From: Mucilaginibacter gilvus
Lineage (GTDB): Bacteria > Bacteroidota > Bacteroidia > Sphingobacteriales > Sphingobacteriaceae
Assembly: GCF_004054195.1 (NCBI RefSeq)
Contig: NZ_SBIW01000007.1
Coordinates: 124,001 to 188,000, forward strand
Length of the DNA stretch: 64,000 nucleotides
Direction of reading: 5' to 3'
Part shown: piece by piece, positions 7,839-17,199 of the stretch
Layout of the letters: every line of letters starts with the position of its first letter
Numbering within the stretch: position 1 is the first letter of the stretch
Position numbers and translations under genes: made by a program
Notes under the pieces: generated by a model
The model's input: the letters and a program-made list of their open reading frames with translations, nothing else
Database searches by the model: none
What the model was told of the DNA's origin: nothing

Positions 7839-8513
7839 TTATTCGTACTTATCAAATATCGGCGAATCGGCTGGCGTCCACAGGCAGGCTTTTTGCCCGC
7901 ATGCTTTCAGGGCGTTATTGGCCCAGGTGTTGCAGGTGTAGAAAAGGTTATACTTACGGTGAGCCTCGTAAAAAGCATCATCAGTATCGTAGTTGGCGTT
8001 TGTTTTTATGTTCATTAAGTGGCCAGCGGCGTCGGTTTTAAAGCTTTGGGTGATGTACACTATCAACCGCGTGTATTGCGCTTGGCTGATGGTCAGCTTT
8101 TTGCAGGACGGGCTTTCCTTTAACTCCTTGTGGTATGTGGCATGTATGGCGGACGAACTTAGCGCGAAGGCCGCTTTAAATGCGACGCTGAATTTCAGTT
8201 CCGCCCAGGTGGGTGTGTTCAGGTAAAAACCTTTATCGCTCCAGCCCATACCTACAAAATTGGCGGTGGTGTCTTTGCCAACAGTGTTTTCAAATTTGAG
8301 CTCTTTGCTCCAATTCATTTGCTCGTTTTTAACGGGCACCACAATGTCGGTATGCACGCCGTTGGTTAAAATGTAAATGGTAACATCCTGGCTGGTGCCA
8401 GGCTCTGCGGGGACGGTGATCTTGGAGAGGCTCCAGGCCGCGAACAGGTACAGCGCTACAAACGCGATAAGGCCTAACACTACGCGAAGGGTTATTTTCA
8501 GGAACTTTTTCAT
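7839..8513 (-). CDS. DUF2459 / TIGR02117 family membrane-anchored protein
   Basis: A 224-residue protein with one N-terminal TM helix (about residues 5-27, after MKKFLKITLRVV) and a periplasmic domain. ILTNGVHTDIVVPV near residue 49 and GMGWSDKGFYLNTP near residue 88 are hallmarks of the TIGR02117 family, first noted near urease genes. A conserved CNTWANNALKACG lies near residue 195. The Cys/His/Asn pattern (HTD, CNTW) recalls NlpC/P60-like peptidase folds. I infer that resemblance and no activity is established. There is no urease cluster here. It is convergent with azoR. Confidence 0.85.
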   Translation of the reverse strand: MKKFLKITLRVVLGLIAFVALYLFAAWSLSKITVPAEPGTSQDVTIYILTNGVHTDIVVPVKNEQMNWSKELKFENTVGKDTTANFVGMGWSDKGFYLNTPTWAELKFSVAFKAAFALSSSAIHATYHKELKESPSCKKLTISQAQYTRLIVYITQSFKTDAAGHLMNIKTNANYDTDDAFYEAHRKYNLFYTCNTWANNALKACGQKACLWTPADSPIFDKYE

Positions 8514-8580
8514 GGATCGATCAGGTTTGGTTTTTACTTAATAGGGGGAACGGCTAAAGGTAACCCTTGAGTTGATAAAA

Positions 8581-8610
8581 TTGGCTATTCCTTCTGCGTA
8601 TTTATTTTTG
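8581..8610 (+). promoter_or_regulatory. Bacteroidota-type promoter for the DUF5990 gene
   Basis: TTG at 8581-8583 and TATTTTTG at 8603-8610 match the -33 TTG and -7 TAnnTTTG consensus, with a 19-bp spacer, the preferred spacing. The predicted start of transcription is about 35-40 bp upstream of the ATG at 8654. This is one of the cleanest promoter matches in the window. Confidence 0.6.
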
Positions 8611-8653
8611 AGATCTATCAAAAAATACTAATTTCATCCAACCAGTTTGTAAT

Positions 8654-9094
8654 ATGACACCTAATCCCAACACCATCACTTTACATATCACCCTCCAAAA
8701 GCCTCCGGGAAACCTAACCTACTCCTTGCAAAAAGGATCGGGTTCGCGTTATGAACCCGTACAGGTTCAGCCATCTGCGGGGAACGATCTTTATTTTAAT
8801 TTGACGATAGAAATTAAGGGCGATCCTCAAACCCAGGAACTGCCCGATTTCCGTGGACCGTTTGTGCAGGGGCCGGTTGGTGGCCGGTTTATTTACCTCG
8901 ATATTGGGTCGTACGCCGGGGGCGGCGGCTGGAGCGGCCGGCTTAAAATTCCGCTAACAGGAATTACCTGGAATCAACTGACAACCACAGCAGAATTGGA
9001 AACCACCGTGCCCGGCACCGGGAAAAATGGTATGCCGGCTTGTGCTACTGTAAAGCCGTTTGGTGGCTGGACTGTGAAAACTCAACGAAGTTAG
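8654..9094 (+). CDS. DUF5990 family protein
   Basis: A 146-residue protein whose features fit DUF5990: an N-terminal strand with ITLHITLQKPP, a central PDFRGPFVQGPVGGRFIYLDIGSYAG, and the end GMPACATVKPFGGW. No signal peptide or TM segment is present. The family is common in soil bacteria and has no known function; the conserved GPFVQGP and CATVKP blocks suggest a small-ligand fold. The last residues after GGW may be altered, because a decayed fragment of another gene follows at once in a shifted frame. Confidence 0.8.
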   Translation: MTPNPNTITLHITLQKPPGNLTYSLQKGSGSRYEPVQVQPSAGNDLYFNLTIEIKGDPQTQELPDFRGPFVQGPVGGRFIYLDIGSYAGGGGWSGRLKIPLTGITWNQLTTTAELETTVPGTGKNGMPACATVKPFGGWTVKTQRS

Positions 9095-9415
9095 GCTGTA
9101 CGACCCCGAGAAACTAAAAACAGCCGCCAAAACAAGCGAACCCGGCGTGCTGTACAAAAAATTCATCTGCACACCCTGGGTACAAAACCTGCATTGGGTA
9201 GCCTATAAAGGCGTTTTGATCCTGATCCAGAATAAGGTGGAGGGCCACCAGTGGCGGTTTACTTACATCGATCTGAATAAGTCAATTGAAACCGGTAAAC
9301 AGGTAGTATGAAGGTATCAGACGAGATTGGCAGGCCCGACGAACTGGAAGGATTTGTATTTATCGGGAATAACCCAAAAAGGACAGCGGTAACATCCTCC
9401 CGTAAAACAACTTGA
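9078..9415 (+). pseudogene. Decayed gene fragment, two frames, no start
   Basis: From 9078 to 9311 there is a 77-codon open frame with no plausible start, containing VRLYDPEKLK, FICTPWVQNLHWVAYKG and HQWRFTYIDLNKSIE. It ends in TGA at 9309-9311. A further frame opens at ATG 9308 and reads MKVSDEIGRPDELEGFVFIG to a stop at 9413-9415. Codon use and sense look protein-like in both. The simplest reading is the 3' end of one gene broken by a frameshift and missing its front, fused behind the DUF5990 gene. I do not recognise the family. Confidence 0.55.
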
Positions 9416-9790
9416 ACTTTGTGCGTACGGGCTGGTAAGCAGCATTAACAATATTGGAATAGGAGGCCGGCTATATGCAGGCCTTTTGTGTTTATGTTAA
9501 TACAAACTTAATATTTAAGTAGCCTTTGCTTAAGATAGGTGATTTAGTTTTGCTGCAACATTTACAGCGTAACTCGTGGCTTCTTGTAATTCTGCTAACA
9601 GAAGCTAAATTAATTTAGTAAAAATAAAATTCGCCCATTACTTAAGCAATTGCCTATGTAACATTTTGCCTTCCCCCAAAATTAACAACCGGTGAATGCG
9701 CTAACATTCACCCGGTTGATGTCAACTCCTTAAATAACAAAAGCGCTCGCATGCTTTTCTGTCATTTTTAAACAATTAACTTTTAAAACT
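9416..9790 (+). promoter_or_regulatory. Leader region of the first susC
   Basis: No gene is seen in these 375 bp. TAGTTTTG at 9545-9552 matches the -7 consensus. Its nearest TTTG (9525-9528) is 16 bp upstream, shorter than usual. A hairpin follows: CAACCGGTGAATG (9686-9698) pairs with CATTCACCCGGTTG (9705-9718), one bulged C, six-base loop. If transcription starts near 9558, the susC mRNA has a leader of over 200 nt containing this hairpin. Confidence 0.4.
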
Positions 9791-12700
9791 ATGAAAAAAA
9801 AGATTACCCATGATCTTTTTAAGCGGTTTAATCATAAACTATTTTTCGCATTTTTTTCGCTTTTGCTGGTTGTAGCCAGCTTTACCGCTAACGCAGCTAC
9901 GCAGGTATCAGGTACCGTTACCGACGAAAATAACCAACCCTTACCGGGCGTAACCGTTCGAATAAAAAACACCACGCAGGGCGTAACTACCGATGTTAAT
10001 GGTAAATACGCCATATCAGCCGACCAGGGCGCTATCCTAACCTACTCATTCATAGGGTACGTTACCCGCGAAATAGCGGTAGGCAGTACTGCCGTTATCA
10101 ATGTGAAATTGGTGCCGCAAGCCAATATGCTGCAGGAAGTGGTGGCTATAGGTTACCAAACTATCCGTAAAAGCGACATCACTGGCTCCATATCCAGCGT
10201 TAAAGCAAGCGACCTGAATTTATCCGCGCCAACCTTAGGGCAGGCATTAGCGGGTAAAGTTGCCGGTGTGCAGGTATCGCAAACCAGCGGTGCACCTTAT
10301 GCAAGCACCAAAATAAGGGTGAGAGGAGTAGGCTCCTTCAGCGCCAGCTCCGACCCATTATACGTAATAGATGGCTACCCGGCGGGTAACGATATTTTCA
10401 TTAACCCTGAAGACGTAGAAAGTATAGACGTGCTGAAAGACGCGGCATCTGCTGCTATTTACGGCTCACGTGCATCGGGCGGTGTGGTATTGATCACCAC
10501 CAAAAAAGGCAAGGAGGGTAAAGGCAAGTTTGAATACGATGTGCAAACAGGCATAAACCAGTTAGGCAAGAAAGTTAAACTGCTGAACTCCGACCAGGCT
10601 GCCCAGTTACTGATTGACGGACGCAACAATAGCTATAAAGATCTTTGGATAAACGCCGGAAAAACCTGGAACGACGCTATGTTTTCTGATGCAAACGCAA
10701 CCCGTATAGCCAACGTAGGCAATGCAGGAAGTGTAAGTATCCCGACTGACCTGTATAACTTCGGCACACAATCGCTTATTCATCAAACTGTAAACACCGA
10801 TTGGCAGGACGAATTGTACCAAAACGCTTTCTTTCAAAAGCATAGCCTTTCTTTTTCGGGCGCTTCAAACGGGATCCGTTATTATGTAAGCGGCGGCTAC
10901 CAAAAGCAGGACGGTATCATCCGATCTACCGGGCAGGACCGTATTAACTTCCGTACCAATATTGATGGTGATGTAAGCAAAAAACTGCACGTAGGTGCCA
11001 ACATCGCTTATACCCAAAATACAAACAGGGAGGCGCAGGAAGGCCGTTTTGATCACGGAGCGGTTTTAGGTGCTTTAATTTATATGCCATATTTGCCTGC
11101 GTACAATGCCGATGGCTCGCTGGCAACCAATGCCGAAGCGTCGCAGTCTGCTGCCTACGGTTACCAGGGTATAGAAAATCCTGTTGCACTGGCCACCCGT
11201 ACCAAAATTACCCGCAAAGGTTACCGCAGTACCTACAACGCCAATGCTACCTACACTATATTGCCGGGCTTTAGCGCCAAGGTTAACCTGGGTACGCAAA
11301 CCTATAACGAAAAGTATGATTATTACCTGCCAACCAGTTTAAGTAGCGGCGCGTTCCCTCCGGGTTCTACGCAGTCTATAGCGGCAGCAACAGCTACGGC
11401 ACAAACTATTACCCAGCTGGATCGCCTTGCCGAGTTTACTTTAAACTACAATAAGCAATTTGGTAAACACCACTTTGATGCATTAGCCGGCTACACCGCG
11501 CAAAAAACTACCAGCGACCTGATCAGCGTTAGCGCGAAAGGTTTCCAGAACGACAATATCCCTGAGATAACCGGTAAGGGGGCGGATGCCGCATTTTTTA
11601 CCCTTAACCCGGCTACAGGCAAATCGGCCTATACCTTGTTATCTTACCTTGGCCGTGTTAACTATAACTACGCCGGTAAATACTTCCTTACAGGGTCGTT
11701 CCGTGCAGATGGTTCATCACGTTTTGGCCCGCTAAATAAATATGGTTACTTCCCGTCGGTAGCCGCTGGATGGACGTTGTCGGAAGAGCCGTTCTACCAC
11801 AACCTGCTTGGCGAGCAATCGACAGTTAAACTTCGCGCAAGCTGGGGCCTAACCGGTAACTACAACATTCCCAACTATGGTGTTCAGCAAACGCTGGCAA
11901 ACCCTACAGGCGTGGTTTTTGGTAATAATACCATCACAACCGCTACTTATGCAGGTGGTATAAAAGATCAGAAACTAAGCTGGGAGTCAACGTCGCAGTA
12001 TAACGGCGGTATTGATATCGGCTTGTTCGGCGGTCGGTTATCCATCATTGCCAATTATTATTTAAGCTACTCGTACAACCTGTTGTACAACCAGCCTATC
12101 TCGGCTATATCTGGCAGCACAACGATATTAACCAACCTGCGCGATTCTAAGATCCGCAACACCGGTTTCGACCTGCAATTAGACGGAAAGATCATTCAGT
12201 CTAAAGATTTTACCTTTAACATGAGCGGCAATATATCACTCAACCTCAACAAGGTGGTTAAACTGCCGGGCAACAACACCATTATTATTAACGGCGCCGA
12301 GCGATCGTACCTAACCAACATTACTACCCAGGGCCAGCCGGTGGGTATGTTCTACGGCTTTAAAGTAGGTGGTTTGGTTACGCCGGAAAATATTGCCAAA
12401 GTTGCGGCATCAGCAGCATCAACCAACTCACCTAAACTGGGCGACCTGTACTTTGTAGATACCAATAACGATGGCAAGGTAAACGACGCGGATAAAACCG
12501 TAATTGGTTCGCCTTACGCTAAATTCACCTACGGTTTTGCGTTCAATACCTCGTATAAAAGTTTTGATGCCAGTGCATCCTTCAACGGATCGTACGGAAA
12601 CAAAATTTTAGACGGGCAGGATTACTACCTGTACAACATGGAAGGATCGGGTAACCAATACGCCGATGTTGCCGACCGTTACCGTAACGAAGCCAACCCG

Positions 12701-13051
12701 GGGAATGGTATGGTTTACCGTGCATCGCGCGGCGGTACCCAAAGTAACAGCACACGTTTATCAACTTTTTACCTGCAAAGCGGCTCGTACCTGCGCTGTA
12801 CCAATCTTACTTTAGGTTACAGCCTGCCAAAAACCTTACAAAACATAGGCATTAGCAAGGCACGCGTTTTCGCCAGCGTGGTAAACGCTTTCACCATCAC
12901 CAAATACAAAGGCTACAACCCCGATGTAGATTATAACTACTCGGGCAGCGCATCAAATAATACTCAGCCGGCCAACCTGGCACCGGGTATTGATTATGGT
13001 GCTTACCCGCTGGTAAGGTCGTTCAATTTAGGTGTAAATGTTACTTTTTAA
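9791..13051 (+). CDS. SusC/RagA-type TonB-dependent transporter
   Basis: A 1086-residue outer-membrane transporter. Residues 1-35 are a long signal peptide ending FTANAA. A carboxypeptidase-regulatory-like beta-sandwich follows (about residues 36-115: VSGTVTDENNQPLPGVTV). Then come a plug with LQEVVAIGYQTIRKSDITGS and the SusC-type YVIDGYP...AASAAIYGSRASGGVVLITTK, and a C-terminal barrel ending LGVNVTF. It imports an oligomeric ligand with TonB energy, with the SusD partner 26 bp downstream acting as a lid. The ligand is not set by sequence. The only nearby clue is the broken glycerophosphodiesterase after susD. No regulator or glycoside hydrolase of its own is adjacent. Confidence 0.95.
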   Translation: MKKKITHDLFKRFNHKLFFAFFSLLLVVASFTANAATQVSGTVTDENNQPLPGVTVRIKNTTQGVTTDVNGKYAISADQGAILTYSFIGYVTREIAVGSTAVINVKLVPQANMLQEVVAIGYQTIRKSDITGSISSVKASDLNLSAPTLGQALAGKVAGVQVSQTSGAPYASTKIRVRGVGSFSASSDPLYVIDGYPAGNDIFINPEDVESIDVLKDAASAAIYGSRASGGVVLITTKKGKEGKGKFEYDVQTGINQLGKKVKLLNSDQAAQLLIDGRNNSYKDLWINAGKTWNDAMFSDANATRIANVGNAGSVSIPTDLYNFGTQSLIHQTVNTDWQDELYQNAFFQKHSLSFSGASNGIRYYVSGGYQKQDGIIRSTGQDRINFRTNIDGDVSKKLHVGANIAYTQNTNREAQEGRFDHGAVLGALIYMPYLPAYNADGSLATNAEASQSAAYGYQGIENPVALATRTKITRKGYRSTYNANATYTILPGFSAKVNLGTQTYNEKYDYYLPTSLSSGAFPPGSTQSIAAATATAQTITQLDRLAEFTLNYNKQFGKHHFDALAGYTAQKTTSDLISVSAKGFQNDNIPEITGKGADAAFFTLNPATGKSAYTLLSYLGRVNYNYAGKYFLTGSFRADGSSRFGPLNKYGYFPSVAAGWTLSEEPFYHNLLGEQSTVKLRASWGLTGNYNIPNYGVQQTLANPTGVVFGNNTITTATYAGGIKDQKLSWESTSQYNGGIDIGLFGGRLSIIANYYLSYSYNLLYNQPISAISGSTTILTNLRDSKIRNTGFDLQLDGKIIQSKDFTFNMSGNISLNLNKVVKLPGNNTIIINGAERSYLTNITTQGQPVGMFYGFKVGGLVTPENIAKVAASAASTNSPKLGDLYFVDTNNDGKVNDADKTVIGSPYAKFTYGFAFNTSYKSFDASASFNGSYGNKILDGQDYYLYNMEGSGNQYADVADRYRNEANPGNGMVYRASRGGTQSNSTRLSTFYLQSGSYLRCTNLTLGYSLPKTLQNIGISKARVFASVVNAFTITKYKGYNPDVDYNYSGSASNNTQPANLAPGIDYGAYPLVRSFNLGVNVTF

Positions 13052-13077
13052 GGATTATAATAAAAGAGAATACAGAG

Positions 13078-14613
13078 ATGAAAAAGAAATTTATAGCTAT
13101 AGTTTGCCTGGCAGCATTGATAATCATAAGCCCGGCATGTAAAAAAAGCTTTTTAGAAGAAACGGACCCAAACGCAATTACATTGGACAATAACTTCAAG
13201 TCGCCCAATGATATATTACTGGCCGTAAACGGTATTTACGAATCGTTAAGAAGCGGTAATAACATCGGCGAAAGCAGCGACCTTTGGACCGATCAGCGTT
13301 CTGACGATACCGGTACCAATGATAACCAGAGTAATGCTGGCGAACCGTTCCAGTTCAACAACTTTTCTATTTTGCCCAGCAATACTTACTTAAAAAGCCA
13401 TTGGGTATCGTTATACGGTACGGTTACACGTGCAAATGTGGTATTATCGCACATAGACGCGGTACCGTTCACCGATCAGAACCTAAAGCTGCAATACACT
13501 GCCGAAGCAAAATTTTTGCGGGCGCTGGTTTATTTCCATTTAGTGCGCCTTTGGGGCGACGTGCCGTTGGTAACCAAGCAACTATCATCAACAGAAGTAG
13601 CCGCGGCTACCTTTCGCGAAAAGCAAACGGTTGTTTATGGACAGATAGTAGCAGACCTTACCGATGTGATCAACAACAGCCCGCTTCCTAACCTGCAAAC
13701 AGGTGCGGGCGTAGGCCGTACATCAAAAGCGGCAGCAAACGCGCTTTTGGGCCAGGTATATTTAACCATGGCAACTACGCTGGATGCCGCTACCCGGGCA
13801 GACAACCTGGCTAAAGCAAAAACATACCTTACCAACGCTTATAACATGAAGTCGTTTGGTGCGCTTAGCAACATCCCTTATACCGATGTGTTTGACGTAA
13901 GCAAAAAATCTACCTGCCCGGAACTCATCTTCCAGATAGTGAACAGGCAGGGTGATATTGCCTACAGCTCATCTATAGCCGGTAATTTCCAGGCCAAAGG
14001 CGAAACCATCAACTCGCAAAAAGCTTCTTCGGGCGTGGGCTACAATGTAACACATGATTTGGTTAACGAATACGAAACCGGTGACCCCCGCATGGCTTAC
14101 TCCGTTAAGCTTGCCAACGACCCTATTGTAAAGGATTACTTTGTTACCAAATTTAGGGATATAAGCGATGCTGCCGGTAAATTAGGCTACGGCGGTAACG
14201 ACTGGATCTTGATCCGTTATGCCGATGTGATTTTAATGCTGGCCGAAGTGAACATGTACCTGGGCGATAACGCCACGGCTATACAATATTTAGATATGGT
14301 ACGCGCCCGTGCAGGCGTTGCGCCTTATGTAACCGCTATGGCAACCCCGGCTTACAGCGCCAAATTCCCCACTTTAAAGCTGGCTATCTTGCACGAACGC
14401 CGTGTAGAACTGGCGTTTGAGCATCACCGTTGGTTCGATCTGCAAAGATTCTTCACTACAGACGAATTGGTGGCATACTTTAAAACCAAAGCACAGGCAG
14501 ATTTCGGATCGGCCCAGCTGGCAAACTTTACCACTAAGGACCGTTATTACCCTATACCTTTTGATGAGTACAAGCTGGACCCGGCTAAGATGTATCAAAA
14601 CCCGGGTTATTGA
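13078..14613 (+). CDS. SusD/RagB-family outer-membrane lipoprotein
   Basis: A 511-residue lipoprotein. The signal peptide ends in a lipobox with Cys21 (ISPACKKS). Residues after FLEETDPNAITLDN begin the SusD N-terminal domain, with the TPR-like helices and AEAKFLRALVYFHLVRLWGDVPLVT near residue 140. The C-terminal part shows ILIRYADVILMLAEV, ILHERRVELAFEHHRWFDLQRF and the YPIPFDEYKLDPAKMYQNPGY end typical of the family. It should sit on the cell surface and bind ligand for the SusC just upstream (26-bp gap, one operon). Binding-residue identity cannot be read from sequence. Confidence 0.95.
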   Translation: MKKKFIAIVCLAALIIISPACKKSFLEETDPNAITLDNNFKSPNDILLAVNGIYESLRSGNNIGESSDLWTDQRSDDTGTNDNQSNAGEPFQFNNFSILPSNTYLKSHWVSLYGTVTRANVVLSHIDAVPFTDQNLKLQYTAEAKFLRALVYFHLVRLWGDVPLVTKQLSSTEVAAATFREKQTVVYGQIVADLTDVINNSPLPNLQTGAGVGRTSKAAANALLGQVYLTMATTLDAATRADNLAKAKTYLTNAYNMKSFGALSNIPYTDVFDVSKKSTCPELIFQIVNRQGDIAYSSSIAGNFQAKGETINSQKASSGVGYNVTHDLVNEYETGDPRMAYSVKLANDPIVKDYFVTKFRDISDAAGKLGYGGNDWILIRYADVILMLAEVNMYLGDNATAIQYLDMVRARAGVAPYVTAMATPAYSAKFPTLKLAILHERRVELAFEHHRWFDLQRFFTTDELVAYFKTKAQADFGSAQLANFTTKDRYYPIPFDEYKLDPAKMYQNPGY

Positions 14614-14683
14614 TTATCAAAAAGATTAAAGAGGGGAGGGATAATATTCTTCCCCCTTTTTCATTACTTTTTAAATGTTTGAT

Positions 14684-14852
14684 ATGAAACGTTCAATGCT
14701 CTGCGCCTTTTTGCTATCGGCTGGCCTCATGGCCAATTGAAAAAAAAGTAGATGTGATCGCGCACCGCGGCGACAAGCGCGATACGCCCGAAAATTCCTC
14801 ACTTGCTTTTCAATCCGAGGGGGTAAATGTTGCCTTTTATTTGTTGTTTTAA
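14684..14852 (+). pseudogene. Remnant of a glycerophosphodiester phosphodiesterase
   Basis: ATG at 14684 opens an 18-codon signal-peptide-like frame (MKRSMLCAFLLSAGLMAN, then stop). Immediately after, in the +1 frame, comes VDVIAHRGDKRDTPENSSLAF, which matches the N-terminal GDPD signature with its catalytic His and Arg. This frame stops at 14850-14852 after about 34 codons. A run of eight A at 14740-14747 marks the frame change. About 90% of the enzyme is missing. The gene probably belonged to the susC/susD operon 70 bp upstream, as GDPD genes often do. Confidence 0.8.
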
Positions 14853-14911
14853 AATTGCATATCTTTAGGGTAATTGTAGTTAGCCACACTAACTCCGCTT
14901 TTTGCCTGATT

Positions 14912-16510
14912 ATGAGAGGATTGCTACTCTGTTTTTTCGTTTTAATGCCTTTTGTCCTGCTTGCTGATTCTCAAACAAATGATTCGTTTGAGGAATTGAA
15001 GGTAGAATTTGGCCGGAAAGGTATTTACGACGGGCGAAAGGAGGCGCAAATCCGTGCCCTAAAAAATACACTTAACCAGGTAAGCGCCGAAAACCTAAAA
15101 GGCCAGTTTGATGCATGTAATAAACTATATGAGGCGTATAAATCGTACCAGTACGATTCTGCCTATGTATATGCCAATAAACTGCTGTCCATCAGCAGCA
15201 CCATCCACGATAAACCAAAAGAAGATTTTAGCAAAATAAAGGTTGGCTTTATCCTGCTCTCATCGGGCATGTTTAAAGAAACCTTCGAAAGTATGCGGGG
15301 TATTGATGTGCACGATCTGGATAACGGCGCCAAGGTGGAGTACTATTCTATCGTCATGCGTGCTTATTACGACCTGGCCAATTACAACAGCGACAAGCAT
15401 TATGCACCGGCTTATACTGCTACGGCCAACAAGTATATCGATTCGGCCATTGCTTTAAGCAAACCCGGTTCGTACGATAATATTTACTTTACCGGGTATA
15501 AAAAGTTTAAGAACGGTTTTAATGATGAGGCGGCCGTTGTTTTTTACAAGCTGTTAAATTCCAAAACACTTACCGAACACCAGAAGGCCATTGTTACATC
15601 CACATTAAGTAATGTTTACCTGAATACACCGCAGCAGGAAAAAAGCATCAAATTGCTGATCCAGGCTACCATCAGCGATATCCGCTCATCAACTAAAGAA
15701 ACTATCGCCCTTTTTTGGCTCGCCGAGATCTTGTATAAAAAAGGAGATATCAAAAACGCCTATGTGGCGCTGGAACACGCCCTCGCCGATGCCGAATTTT
15801 ATGGAGCCAGGCAACGTAAAGTGCAGATAGGTACCCTGCTGCCCATTGTTGCATCCGAAAAACTATTGTTTATAGAACGGGAAGAGAAGCTTTACATCCG
15901 CAGCCTGAGTATGATCACGGTTTTAGCGGCTTCTATCATCGTGGTTTCTATTTTGTTGTATAAGCGTAATAAAAAGCTAAAAGTTAAGGAAAAGATAATT
16001 GAGAAAGTGAATGAGAAACTGATGGAAGGCACCAAGATAAAGGAAGACTACATTGGGTACTTTTTTAACGTTATCTCGGGTTACATACTCCAACTGGAGC
16101 GGATCAAGCGGTCAGTAGATAGCAAGCTGCCTGCAAAAAAATACGACGACCTGCAGTTAATGGCTAACAACATTAATATTAAAAAGGAGCGCGAAACCTT
16201 GTTTAACACCTTCGATCAAGTGTTTATTAAAATCTTCCCAAATTTTGTGGAAGAGTTTAACACCTTGTTTAAAAAGGAAAACCAGATCTGGCCCAAAGAG
16301 AACGAGGTACTTACTACCGACTTGCGCATCTTCGCCCTGATGCGTATGGGCATCACCGATACGGAGACCATTGCTAAAATATTGGAATATTCTGAAAAGA
16401 CCATTTACGTTTACAAAATGCGTATCAAAGCCAAAGCCATTATCCATGGCGACGAGTTTGATCACCGTATAATGGCTATTAAGGCTGTCGATATCAATGG
16501 CAAGTCGTAA
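14912..16510 (+). CDS. DUF6377 (SusR-like) membrane-bound regulator
   Basis: I start at ATG 14912 (532 aa) because MRGLLLCFFVLMPFVLLADS forms a signal peptide; the longer frame from 14855 adds an unlikely tail. A helical TPR-like sensor region fills residues 25-320 and should be periplasmic. A TM helix follows (SLSMITVLAASIIVVSILLY, about 330-350), then a lysine-rich linker KRNKKLKVKEKIIEKV. A cytoplasmic DUF6377 region ends in a helix-turn-helix-like stretch ITDTETIAKILEYSEKTIYVYKMR. The layout matches B. thetaiotaomicron SusR, which senses maltose and activates sus genes. It sits directly upstream of the starch locus on the same strand. TATCTTTA at 14860-14867 is a near match to a -7 element. 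Confidence 0.88.
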   Translation: MRGLLLCFFVLMPFVLLADSQTNDSFEELKVEFGRKGIYDGRKEAQIRALKNTLNQVSAENLKGQFDACNKLYEAYKSYQYDSAYVYANKLLSISSTIHDKPKEDFSKIKVGFILLSSGMFKETFESMRGIDVHDLDNGAKVEYYSIVMRAYYDLANYNSDKHYAPAYTATANKYIDSAIALSKPGSYDNIYFTGYKKFKNGFNDEAAVVFYKLLNSKTLTEHQKAIVTSTLSNVYLNTPQQEKSIKLLIQATISDIRSSTKETIALFWLAEILYKKGDIKNAYVALEHALADAEFYGARQRKVQIGTLLPIVASEKLLFIEREEKLYIRSLSMITVLAASIIVVSILLYKRNKKLKVKEKIIEKVNEKLMEGTKIKEDYIGYFFNVISGYILQLERIKRSVDSKLPAKKYDDLQLMANNINIKKERETLFNTFDQVFIKIFPNFVEEFNTLFKKENQIWPKENEVLTTDLRIFALMRMGITDTETIAKILEYSEKTIYVYKMRIKAKAIIHGDEFDHRIMAIKAVDINGKS

Positions 16511-17199
16511 CCTATTATCCTCGCTTAACCTTTCCAAAAGGTTATTAAAAGTGCTGTAATTTAATACTTACACTAAGGCACCTCCTCAATCTTAAGCCCG
16601 TTTTTCCGCCTGATTTACCTTTATATCCTACGGGGTGTTTTTTCGCGGCTTGACGCTTCAGCAGATAGGGGTGATAATAGCCTGTTTTTTGAAAAAAAAA
16701 ACAGGCTTAAAACTTTATATAACCCCCCTTAGTGTATCTAAATACTTCTACACCCATTAAATTTTCTAAATTTTTTGTTTTGTAAGTTGTTATTTATCAA
16801 TAGGTTGATTTTTTATAAATCACTTTTCGTTTAAATTTTGAGTAAATAAATAGGTTGGCGTTTTTTTGCTGATTTACTTTGTCTTGTCGCAATACACTAT
16901 CCCCATAACCGGGGCGGTACAGCGGGAATAAGCCAATTAAACATTTTTCTTACAGTATTTTTTTGATCGTGGGCCGGCAGGGTTTTGCCGCTAAACTTCT
17001 GTGTTTGCAGCTGTGTTGCGCCCCTCTACGATTGGATCTATGCGGAAAGAAACAACAATTGTTACAGAACGATAAATGATGGAGATAATGGATCATTCAA
17101 CCTGAGAGGATATTAACCGCCTTTAGGGCGCTGTGACCACCATTACCCGCAGATTTTACAAAGCAACTTACTAATCCAACTATTAACCCAATTAATTAC
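16511..17199 (+). promoter_or_regulatory. Long leader/promoter region of the starch locus
   Basis: There is no gene in these 689 bp. A hairpin with AGCCTGTTTTTT (16679-16690) and AAAAAACAGGCT (16696-16707) lies 170 bp after the regulator and could terminate it. Downstream is an AT-rich stretch. TTACTTTG at 16874-16881 matches seven of eight positions of TTnn/TAnnTTTG only loosely; TTG at 16855-16857 lies upstream. The remaining ~300 bp would be an untranslated leader for susC. The size suggests a regulatory site for the DUF6377 protein, but I could not pick out its binding site. Confidence 0.35.

Noticed and set aside
16679..16707. Long A/T homopolymers as a phase-variation switch
   Set aside because: The A-run is the arm of a hairpin in noncoding DNA; no reading frame would be changed by its length.
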